Source of the DNA: Chloroflexaceae bacterium UBA1466
Lineage (GTDB): Bacteria; Chloroflexota; Chloroflexia; Chloroflexales; Chloroflexaceae
DNA length: 17,354 bases
Assembly: GCA_002325605.1 (NCBI GenBank)
Contig: DCSM01000006.1
Location: 1-17,354 of the forward strand
Direction of reading: 5' to 3'
The notes under the pieces were generated by a model. The model was not told the DNA's origin. It worked only from the letters and a program-made list of their open reading frames with translations, and ran no database searches. Positions 7,498 through 14,401 of this stretch are shown in pieces; position 1 is the stretch's first letter; every line of letters begins with the position of its first letter. The translations under genes were made by a program, and so were the position numbers.

Positions 7498-8349
7498 ATG
7501 CCTACCGAAATCCAGCAATTTGGGGCCTTCCTAAAGGAACATACCGATACCTTTATCCTTGACTTTATGGCCCAGCTTGAGCAGTTAGGGCCGACCTATC
7601 AGAGGGAGGATCCTCAGAACTTACGGAGCCAGGCCTCTTCCTCCTTTTTCGCGCTGGCCGATAGTATTCAGAAGAATGACATTGAAGGCCTCGCCCTCTA
7701 TTGTCAGAATGCCAGTCAACAGCGCGTGAGTGCTGGGTATACCATAGAGGAGCTTCTCCAAGCTATTCAGGTTTTACGCAACCTTGTCTTGGGCCAACTC
7801 GATCTCTTCCTCCAGGATCACCAACCTTGGACCCCTAAGCAAGTGTGCCACTTAGAGGACTTCCTTCATACCTTCAATGGTAACTTCTTGGTAGCTTTTG
7901 GGGATCAGTTTAAGCGGATGCAAGAGAATATCACGCGCATGGAGGAGGAACTAGATTCCCAGATGCGGACCATTAGGGAATTGGGTACGCCGATCCTACC
8001 TGTCCACGAAGGGATCATTGTCCTGCCGATAGTAGGGATGCTTGACAGTGCGCGGGCTAATCAAGTAATGGAGAACCTTCTGGTCGCTATCACTGACTTC
8101 CAGGCTGATATGGTGATTATGGACATCACAGGTGTACCCGTCGTAGATACAAGCGTCGCTAATTACCTTCTTCAAACTACAAGGGCCGTCAACCTTGTGG
8201 GAGCGCATGTCATCCTCGTTGGCATTGGGTCTGAGATCGCTCAAACAATGGTGCAATTAGGGGTCGACCTCAGTACAATCACGACGTTAGCTAACCTCCA
8301 AGAAGGCCTCCAATATGCCTTCAATGAACTTGGCTTTACTATCTCCTAG
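7498..8349 (+). CDS. RsbR-like stressosome protein, RsbRD_N plus STAS
   Basis: This 283-residue protein looks like a stressosome scaffold/sensor subunit. Residues 1-150 are helical and match the RsbRD N-terminal domain style (for example AGYTIEELLQAIQVLRNLVL). The family linker ELGTPILPVHEG starts near 161, and a STAS domain runs to the end (IVVLPIVG, DITGVPVVDT). The two positions phosphorylated by RsbT in B. subtilis RsbRA (Thr171 and Thr205) correspond to Ser184 and Thr218, so both can still be phosphorylated. The ATG at 7498 is preferred; GTG at 7480 or TTG at 7462 would extend it, the latter into proS. It is the only one of four STAS proteins here without PAS domains. No RsbS or RsbT partner is adjacent, so the output is unknown. 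Confidence 0.88.
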   Translation: MPTEIQQFGAFLKEHTDTFILDFMAQLEQLGPTYQREDPQNLRSQASSSFFALADSIQKNDIEGLALYCQNASQQRVSAGYTIEELLQAIQVLRNLVLGQLDLFLQDHQPWTPKQVCHLEDFLHTFNGNFLVAFGDQFKRMQENITRMEEELDSQMRTIRELGTPILPVHEGIIVLPIVGMLDSARANQVMENLLVAITDFQADMVIMDITGVPVVDTSVANYLLQTTRAVNLVGAHVILVGIGSEIAQTMVQLGVDLSTITTLANLQEGLQYAFNELGFTIS

Positions 8350-8354
8350 TGGAT

Positions 8355-8390
8355 GGCGGAGCTTAGGGCTTTCAACCTAAGAACTCCGCC
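8355..8390. terminator. Long hairpin after the STAS gene
   Basis: GGCGGAG-CTTAGG pairs with CCTAAG-aa-CTCCGCC, a 13-bp stem with one 2-nt bulge and an 8-nt loop, starting 5 bases after the STAS stop. It sits between convergent genes and would stop or protect transcripts from the left. Neither strand has a U run after it, so it is not a classical intrinsic terminator. Confidence 0.5.
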
Positions 8391-8419
8391 CCCACCCCCT
8401 TCCAAACCTTCCTCTTACT

Positions 8420-8635
8420 TACTTGGGAACTACACTTCTCCAGCCACAGCTAAAGCTGTGGATTCCAGGCTTGCGGTCTGCCCCTACCTACTTGGGAACT
8501 ACACTTCTCCAGTCATAGCTAAAGCTGTGGATTCCAGGCTTGCGGTCTGCCCCTACCTACTTGGGAACTACACTTCTCCAGCCACAGCTAAAGCTGTGGA
8601 TTCCAGGCTTGCGGTCTGCCCCTACCTACTTGGGA
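8420..8635 (+). repeat. Three tandem 69-bp units with paired hairpins
   Basis: Units begin at 8420, 8489 and 8558, and the first nine bases of a fourth lie at 8627-8635. Units one and three are identical; unit two differs at two positions (C to T both times). Each unit holds an inverted repeat CCACAGCT-AA-AGCTGTGG and a second small stem CAGGC-TTGCG-GTCTG with a G-U pair, followed by a spacer of about 25 bases. In unit two both changes still pair as U-G in plus-strand RNA. The last unit supplies the end of the minus-strand M23 gene. There are no unique spacers, so it is not a CRISPR array. Confidence 0.93.
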
Positions 8636-10316
8636 TCCACGCTACCGCATCGGCCCAAACCCCAGAACCTGCTTGGGCTGTGGCCCCACTCAGACTAACA
8701 AAAGGTATCTGGGCTGGGTTAAAGTTATAAGTGCCTAAGTCCGCCCAGCTATTAGCATTCACCGTAGCGTCTACCACCACCTCTGTCTCCCCCTCCTGAT
8801 GATGAATTTGATAGTGCATGTCTGGGCTATCCTCAAGCCCATTCAAGTAGTAGGGGATGTAGGCTAAGACGCGGTAACTCCCTGCATTGGGTAGGCTGGG
8901 CTTCCAAACAACTATTGGGGGTAGCCCTAACGAACAGACTACCCATGGCGGCCTGTTGACCTCACTTGCAACACTTGCGGTGTACAAGGCCCCATTCCCA
9001 TACCCAATTGGGCTTTGCTGCCACTCCCCCCTCTTCACAAACCCTTCCGAGCCATCATCTACGATAACCGTCCCCCCCGTTGGTTCCCCACACGGCGAGG
9101 GTACATTAGCCCACAGCCACACACTGATCTGCCCAGCAGGGTTATGCTCCCATGCGTCCTCCTTTGCCCCGCACCACCCAAACGGGTCAACATCACGCCC
9201 TAAGTATTGAACTTGGAAGTGTAGGTGGGGCCCAATAGCGCACCCCGATTCCCCTGCCACCCCTAAGATCGTCCCAGGTTGAACTTGCTCTCCCGCCTGC
9301 ACTCTTATCTCACTTAGATGCCAGTAGAAGGTACGGTAGCCATTGCCATGCTCTAGGATTACGGCCTGGGCATAGGTAGCGCAACCGTCATTAGAGTAGT
9401 CGGCAAAGACAACCTTCCCCCCCGCCGCCGCTAAGACCAGATCAGGGGCCTTCAGCGCATAATCCCACCCACTATGCCCATCGTAGTAAAGCGTATTGGT
9501 CTTCTGCCCCCAGTAGGAGAGGAGCGACCCGTTCTGAGATAGGAGAGGATTGTCATGATCAAAGAAAGAGGTAACCATGGCCGCCTTAGTCATCGGGCGG
9601 ATGAGGAAGGGTTCCGCAGGCTTAGGCCACCCTTGGGGCGACTGGCGCGGGTCACCAAAGAGCTTCGTGTAGACCTGCTGGAAGGTAGCCAACTTTCGCG
9701 GGAGTTGCGTTGTATCTGTAATGGTCTTAGCCAGCATCCGTGCCAGGGTATAGCGCCCTAAGCTCATTCCCTCTGGCGGAGGTTGTTTAGCGTCATCTTG
9801 GAAGACTAAGTCTGGCAGGGGCCTCCCGTCCGCAACCGCATCTGCGTAATCGCGCAGGCCATGGCGGAGTTCAATGACCCCTAGCCGCAACTGCCTTAGC
9901 AATCCCAGGGAAGATTGATTCTTACTCTTCAGGTTGAGCGCTAAGGCCAGCTTCTCAGGCGAAGGGTTAGGATCAGAGAGAAGCTGGCTCTGTTGCTCAA
10001 GTAGAGCCAGCACGATCTTAGGGTTCAAGCTATAGAGCGCCCCCTGGCTTACCAACACGTCAGCAAGGGTCTCCGTATGGTCAGCAAAGGGGAAGGTCGT
10101 ACCTTTCAGCACCCCTGGTTGCTGCTTCAGAAAAGCATCGATCTGCGGTTGGTAGAAGTCGGGTTCGTAACTTAGCCGCTGCGGGTCAAAGAAGTCCGCA
10201 GCTGCACCTTCTGCAACCTGCGTTAGAGAAGCTTTCCCACTGCTAAAGACCGTTAGGCCGCATAAGACCGCAACAAGACTTAACGCCTGGAACAAGCGTA
10301 GGTTTAGACCTTTCAA
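8622..10316 (-). CDS. Secreted M23 metallopeptidase with golvesin-like C-terminal domain
   Basis: This protein probably cuts peptidoglycan peptides outside the membrane. It has 564 residues. The N-terminus is a signal peptide or anchor (hydrophobic core about 9-25). Residues 40-240 form a helical region. The M23 (LytM/lysostaphin-type) domain is about 270-380, with the zinc ligands H281 and D285 (HSGWD) and H366 in GPHLHF, plus H333 in YWHLS. Residues 415-564 resemble the beta-rich golvesin C-terminal domain, often attached to secreted enzymes. The start is TTG at 10316, because AGGAGG lies 5-6 bases upstream; the nearby ATG at 10320 is out of frame and too close to the site. The stop codon lies in the last 69-bp repeat unit, so the final three residues (PSR) come from the repeat. 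It lies 43 bases after the MFS gene and is probably cotranscribed with it. Confidence 0.93.
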   Translation of the reverse strand: MKGLNLRLFQALSLVAVLCGLTVFSSGKASLTQVAEGAAADFFDPQRLSYEPDFYQPQIDAFLKQQPGVLKGTTFPFADHTETLADVLVSQGALYSLNPKIVLALLEQQSQLLSDPNPSPEKLALALNLKSKNQSSLGLLRQLRLGVIELRHGLRDYADAVADGRPLPDLVFQDDAKQPPPEGMSLGRYTLARMLAKTITDTTQLPRKLATFQQVYTKLFGDPRQSPQGWPKPAEPFLIRPMTKAAMVTSFFDHDNPLLSQNGSLLSYWGQKTNTLYYDGHSGWDYALKAPDLVLAAAGGKVVFADYSNDGCATYAQAVILEHGNGYRTFYWHLSEIRVQAGEQVQPGTILGVAGESGCAIGPHLHFQVQYLGRDVDPFGWCGAKEDAWEHNPAGQISVWLWANVPSPCGEPTGGTVIVDDGSEGFVKRGEWQQSPIGYGNGALYTASVASEVNRPPWVVCSLGLPPIVVWKPSLPNAGSYRVLAYIPYYLNGLEDSPDMHYQIHHQEGETEVVVDATVNANSWADLGTYNFNPAQIPFVSLSGATAQAGSGVWADAVAWIPSR

Positions 10317-10359
10317 GCATACCTCCTAGAAGTTCAAAGGGTCAATGGTTTGTACTAAC

Positions 10360-11670
10360 TTAACTGATTCGAGTCACATGGGCTTCGGGAAGGTCTAACC
10401 TTGTCCAAAGTTGTCGCACTTGGGGAACGAGAAGCAACATCCCAAGGTTAAGGCCGATAAGGATGAGGGCCGCTAGTGCGATCACGAGCGGGACGCTGCC
10501 AACCCATTCGGTAATGCTGCCCGCCAGTAAACCCCCTATCGGGGCAACCCCCAAGACCGAGATGACAAAAACACTCATCACCCGTGCCCGTAAGGTATTA
10601 GGAACTAGTAGCTGAATTAAGGTGTTATTCAGGGATAAACTAGCTACGTTGGAACAGCCCATAAAGGCCAGAAAGACCATAGCTATCGGGAGGTCTCTAG
10701 TAAAGGTAAAGCCTATGACAAAGAAGGGGAAGATAAAGAGGGTGAGGAGGAGAAACCGGCCCCGATGCTTATCTAGGCTTGGTTCACTGCCCATATAGGC
10801 CAGGGCTAAAGCGGCTAAGAGGGCCCCAAAGCCACTAGCACCCCCAAGATAGCCTAACCCACTGGGCCCCGTATGGATGACATCACGGGCAAAGACAGGC
10901 AACATCGCGGCATAAGCAAACCCAAAGAGGCTTGTATTAGCGACTAGCAGAAGTAAGGCTCTGATCGTTGGTTCATTGCGGATGTAAAGAAGGCCCTCCC
11001 GTAGTTGCCCTTTAGGATGCTTCGCTGGTTGAAGGGGGTGAGGAGGGAGCTTCATGAGCAGGAGGCCCCAAAGTACCGCAAGGAAACTTAGCGCATTCAG
11101 GAGGAACGCGGCCCCTTCCCCAACCGCCGCGACCACTAACCCCGCCGCTGCGGGCCCCACCGCTCTAGCAAGGTTGAACATAGAAGCATTTAGCCCTATC
11201 GCATTCAGGAGGTCTTCCCGGCCAACTAACTCGATCACGAAGGCTTGCCGAGCGGGAGCGTCAAGGGCTTGCGATGCACCCAACAAGGTCGCCAACACTA
11301 AGACATGCCAGACCTGAACGGTGTGGGTAAGGGTTAGGCCGGCCAGGATAAAGGCTAAGATCATGGCCATGGTTTGGGTAAAGATAATGACGCTCCGCTT
11401 GGGGAGACGGTCTGCGAAGACTCCAGCGGGCAGGGATAGGACTAAGATGGGCAGCGAAGAAGCGGCAGCGACCACGCCCAGCAGGAAGGGCGAATTAGTC
11501 AAGCGTAGGACCAGCCAGCCTTGGGCCACGCTTTGCATCCATGTGCCGATCAGGGAGATCAATTGCCCCGCAAAGAAGAGGCGGTAGTTCCGATGGCGTA
11601 GGGCTTTGAACATTGGGGGCCAGCGCGAAGAAGATTGAGGCAATGGCTCAGGCGAGTCTAAAGTTGTCAT
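10360..11670 (-). CDS. MFS exporter, EntS/MFS_3-like
   Basis: This is a 436-residue inner-membrane transporter of the major facilitator superfamily with about 12 hydrophobic segments. The N-terminal sequence (ALRHRNYRLFFAGQLISLIGTWMQ) and the loop 2-3 motif GVFADRLPKRSVI are typical of the MFS_3/EntS-like group, which includes siderophore and drug exporters. The protein ends with a short cytoplasmic tail. The ATG at 11670 has no clear ribosome site, so the start is less certain, although the conserved N-terminus begins about 20 residues later. It is divergent from the PAS-STAS genes and upstream of the M23 peptidase. Substrate cannot be told from sequence. Confidence 0.92.
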   Translation of the reverse strand: MTTLDSPEPLPQSSSRWPPMFKALRHRNYRLFFAGQLISLIGTWMQSVAQGWLVLRLTNSPFLLGVVAAASSLPILVLSLPAGVFADRLPKRSVIIFTQTMAMILAFILAGLTLTHTVQVWHVLVLATLLGASQALDAPARQAFVIELVGREDLLNAIGLNASMFNLARAVGPAAAGLVVAAVGEGAAFLLNALSFLAVLWGLLLMKLPPHPLQPAKHPKGQLREGLLYIRNEPTIRALLLLVANTSLFGFAYAAMLPVFARDVIHTGPSGLGYLGGASGFGALLAALALAYMGSEPSLDKHRGRFLLLTLFIFPFFVIGFTFTRDLPIAMVFLAFMGCSNVASLSLNNTLIQLLVPNTLRARVMSVFVISVLGVAPIGGLLAGSITEWVGSVPLVIALAALILIGLNLGMLLLVPQVRQLWTRLDLPEAHVTRIS

Positions 11671-11717
11671 GATGTTTCTATCTAAGTCTCAAGTGGTGGA
11701 AGTCTGACTCCCAGCCC

Positions 11718-11742
11718 GCCAGCACCCAGGAAGGCTGCTGGC
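11718..11742 (-). promoter_or_regulatory. Hairpin in the MFS gene leader
   Basis: GCCAGCA (11718-11724) pairs perfectly with TGCTGGC (11736-11742) across an 11-nt loop. If transcription starts near 11753 on the minus strand, this hairpin forms about 50 bases before the MFS start codon. It matches no riboswitch family that I know. Confidence 0.35.
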
Positions 11743-11759
11743 TCAGAACACAAGCCATT

Positions 11760-11768
11760 ATTGTACCA
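11760..11768 (-). promoter_or_regulatory. Extended -10 promoter for the MFS-M23 pair
   Basis: On the minus strand TGG-TACAAT (11768-11760) fits an extended -10 element. No good -35 lies at the expected distance. It would give a leader of about 85 bases to the MFS start at 11670. Confidence 0.5.
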
Positions 11769-11844
11769 CGCTTTCAAGCCCTGACGGAAAAGACCAGCCT
11801 GGCCCAGGTCTGCTAACCTACTACTAATTAGGCAAGAGGCCATG

Positions 11845-11853
11845 TGCTATAAT
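11845..11853 (+). promoter_or_regulatory. Extended -10 promoter for the PAS-STAS cluster
   Basis: TGC-TATAAT is a perfect -10 hexamer with the extended TG. The -35 region (TAATTA at 17 bases) is weak, as is common with extended -10 promoters. The expected start near 11860 leaves about 40 bases before the GTG at 11902. It is divergent from the MFS promoter, with about 75 bases between the two -10 elements. Confidence 0.65.
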
Positions 11854-11901
11854 TGCAGCAACGTTACGACTTCCAACCCAAAGCGCATCGTGAGGTAATT
11901 T

Positions 11902-13455
11902 GTGACGAGTCTAATGATTGACCCCTGGACTATTCTGGACACCCTTTCTGACAACCTAGCCATCCTAGATCAAGCAGGCACGATCTGCTATCTCAACGCA
12001 TCCTGGCAGAACAGCTTAACCGAGGACGCGGCCCAAGTGTTTCAAGTTGGGCAGGACTACCTGACCGCGCATCAAGTCGCCTTTCCGCTGGAGGCTGCGG
12101 CTACGCAAGCCCAAACTGCGGCCCTCCAGGCCATTCTCACAGGGGGGGCTGAGGAATTCTACTTGGATTTCCCCGCGCTGCTAAAGGGCCAAACCTGTTG
12201 GTTTTACCTCAATATTAGCCCTTATCGCCATGCCGAAATGACGGGAGCCATCGTCCGTCAGCGCAATATCACGCGCCGCAAGCTAGTTGAGTTAAGCTTA
12301 TCCCAAGCCCACGGTCAAATCGAGCAGATCTTCAATAACTTCGATCAACTAGTCTACATTGCAGACATGCAGACTTATGAGTTGCTCTTCGTTAATGAAT
12401 ATTTCCGTAAGATCTTTGGGGAAAGCGTAGGTAAAATCTGCTGGCAAGTGTTGCAAAAAGATCAGACAGGCCCTTGTTCTTTCTGTACAAATGAGAAGCT
12501 AATTGATGCCACAGGGCAACCGACAGGCACTTACACCTGGGAGTCCCAAAACACAGTTACGGGCAATTGGTCTGAGTTGCAAGACAACGCTATTCGCTGG
12601 ACTGATGGGCGACTGGTGCGGCTACAGATCGCTACAGATATTACATCTCGTAAGCAGGCCGAACAGAATTTGCGCGATGCCCACATCCAGACGATGCAGA
12701 TCCTGGATAGCCTCAACCAAATAGTCTATGTTGCTGATTTTGAGACCTATGAGATTCTCTTTGTCAATAAGCAGGTCCGCGACCTCTTTGGGGACGTGAC
12801 AGGCAAAATCTGTTGGCAAGTCTTGCAAACAGGTATGACTGGCCCTTGTCCCTTCTGTACGAATAGTAAGCTTGTTGATGAGCATGGGCGGTCTCTAGGA
12901 ACTTATGTTTGGGAATTCCAGAACACAATCCACGGAGTTTGGCTTGATGTGCGGGATACAGCCATTCGCTGGACAGACGGGCGGTTAGTCCGCATGGAGA
13001 TAGCGACTAACATCACGGAGCGGAAGCAGATGGAAATGGAGCAAATCCGCCTTCAAAACGAGGTTATCCAGGCGCAAAAGCAATTGTTACACGAACTCTC
13101 CACGCCCATGATCCCCTTGACCGACGAGATCGTAGTCTTACCACTGATTGGGACATTAAATGCAGAGCGGGCCCAGCAGTTGCTAGAGAATTTGTTAGAG
13201 GGAGTCGCGGCCAAGCGGGCTAAGGTAGTCATCCTAGACATTACGGCTCTGCCGACAGTAGATTCTCAAGCGGCGCAGGCCTTAATAATGGCGACTCAAG
13301 CGGTAAGATTATTAGGGGCCCAGGTGATCTTAACTGGCATCCGCCCCGATGTAGCGCAAACGATGGTCAACCTAAACCTTGATTTACAGGGGATGGTGAT
13401 TCAAGGGACCCTCCAGGCGGGGATTGCCTATGCGGTAGGGGCTAAACGGCGGTAA
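11902..13455 (+). CDS. Triple-PAS STAS protein with Cys-rich PAS repeats
   Basis: This 517-residue RsbR-like protein probably senses a signal and passes it through a stressosome-type STAS domain. PAS1 spans about 10-127. PAS2 (140-250) and PAS3 (264-375) are tandem copies offset by exactly 124 residues. Each holds GKICWQVLQ...GPCxFCTN, giving C-X11-C-X2-C at Cys180/192/195 and Cys304/316/319, which could bind a metal, heme or cluster, or act as a redox switch (inference). A helical linker leads to ELSTPMIPL near 399 and the STAS domain (VVLPLIG, DITALPTVDS). The RsbRA phosphosites correspond to Ala421 and Ser455. I chose the GTG at 11902 because GAGG lies 6 bases upstream; an in-frame ATG at 11914 is the alternative. 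It leads a three-gene cluster behind a good extended -10 promoter. Confidence 0.9.
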   Translation: MTSLMIDPWTILDTLSDNLAILDQAGTICYLNASWQNSLTEDAAQVFQVGQDYLTAHQVAFPLEAAATQAQTAALQAILTGGAEEFYLDFPALLKGQTCWFYLNISPYRHAEMTGAIVRQRNITRRKLVELSLSQAHGQIEQIFNNFDQLVYIADMQTYELLFVNEYFRKIFGESVGKICWQVLQKDQTGPCSFCTNEKLIDATGQPTGTYTWESQNTVTGNWSELQDNAIRWTDGRLVRLQIATDITSRKQAEQNLRDAHIQTMQILDSLNQIVYVADFETYEILFVNKQVRDLFGDVTGKICWQVLQTGMTGPCPFCTNSKLVDEHGRSLGTYVWEFQNTIHGVWLDVRDTAIRWTDGRLVRMEIATNITERKQMEMEQIRLQNEVIQAQKQLLHELSTPMIPLTDEIVVLPLIGTLNAERAQQLLENLLEGVAAKRAKVVILDITALPTVDSQAAQALIMATQAVRLLGAQVILTGIRPDVAQTMVNLNLDLQGMVIQGTLQAGIAYAVGAKRR

Positions 13456-13484
13456 TAGATAAGGAAGCGTTAGGTTGAGAAGCT

Positions 13485-14390
13485 ATGCCTTTGCATTCTG
13501 AAACCCTAGAATCAGTCCAGAAAGAGCGAGATGCTTTCCGCCAGCGCGTCGCCGAGCTAGAGCAACGGCTTCAGGAGAAGAAACAAGCGGAGACAGCTTT
13601 GCGGCAGAGTGAGACTCGGTATAGAGCTTTTCTTAGGGCCATCCCCGATTTGATGTTTCGAGTCAATGAGGAAGGTTTCTTCCTGGACTTAGCAGCATCG
13701 AGGACGGATGATCTCTTAGCTGCGCCAGAAAACATTGTTGGGAAGCATGTTTCAGAGGTATTACCTCCCGACTTAGCTCAGAAGACAATGGAACATGGCT
13801 TAAAGGCTCTTCAGACGGGCGAAGTAGTTGTCTTAGATTATCAAGTGCCTATCCAAAACGAATTGCGAGACTTTGAGGCTCGGTATGCAGCAATTGGGGC
13901 CGATGAATTCCTGATCATCTCACGGGATGTAACGGAGCGGAAGCGGATTGAAGAGAGCCTCCGCCAAAGTCAAATCCAAGCTGAGACTATTCGGGCCCAA
14001 GAAGCATCTCTTGCCGCTTTATCAACGCCTCTGTTGCAGATCAGTGAGCTGATCCTCCTCCTCCCCTTGATTGGTGGGGTTGATACACAGCGGGCGCAAT
14101 GCATCCAGGAAAGGCTTTTGAATGCGCTGGGCCAGCGCAAAGCCCGCATTGTGATCTTGGATATTACAGCCCTTGCGGGCGTAGATGAGCAGGTCGCTAA
14201 TTTGCTCGTTGCGATGTCTCAGGCTGTGCGGCTCTTAGGGGCCCAAGTGATTCTGACAGGCATCCAGCCCAAAGTCGCTCAAACCCTAGTTCAACAAGGG
14301 GTCGATCTGAGCAATATCTTAACCCACAGTACCCTTCAAATGGGGATTGCTTATGCCGTTCGCTGGAGTACCCCACGAACGACAATTTGA
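13485..14390 (+). CDS. Single-PAS STAS protein, RsbR/YtvA-like
   Basis: The protein has 301 residues. A coiled coil (about 8-45, rich in Glu, Gln and Arg) leads into one PAS domain (45-155), then a helical linker with a STPLLQI motif near 180 and a STAS domain to about 290. It lacks the NCRFLQ-type motif of flavin LOV domains, so it is not a blue-light sensor like YtvA. The RsbRA phosphosites correspond to Thr201 and Glu235 (GVDEQVAN); the glutamate is a natural mimic of a phosphorylated residue. The ATG at 13485 has only a weak GAGAAG site. It follows the previous gene by 29 bases and precedes the next by 11, so translation may be coupled. The last ten residues (WSTPRTTI) extend beyond the STAS fold. 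Confidence 0.88.
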   Translation: MPLHSETLESVQKERDAFRQRVAELEQRLQEKKQAETALRQSETRYRAFLRAIPDLMFRVNEEGFFLDLAASRTDDLLAAPENIVGKHVSEVLPPDLAQKTMEHGLKALQTGEVVVLDYQVPIQNELRDFEARYAAIGADEFLIISRDVTERKRIEESLRQSQIQAETIRAQEASLAALSTPLLQISELILLLPLIGGVDTQRAQCIQERLLNALGQRKARIVILDITALAGVDEQVANLLVAMSQAVRLLGAQVILTGIQPKVAQTLVQQGVDLSNILTHSTLQMGIAYAVRWSTPRTTI

Positions 14391-14401
14391 GAACGAAAGC
14401 T

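Noticed and set aside
8420..8635. CRISPR array
   Set aside because: The units are contiguous tandem copies with no unique spacers, and no cas genes are near.
8353..8730. Plus-strand frame of 125 codons with 23-residue repeats
   Set aside because: It only reads through the 69-bp repeats (69 is a multiple of three), overlaps the end of the M23 gene in antisense, and begins inside the hairpin after the STAS gene, with no ribosome site.
10318..10320. ATG start for the M23 gene
   Set aside because: It is out of frame with the peptidase and only one base from the AGGAGG site; TTG at 10316 fits.
13485..14390. Blue-light LOV sensor like YtvA
   Set aside because: The PAS domain lacks the NCRFLQ cysteine motif required for flavin photochemistry.
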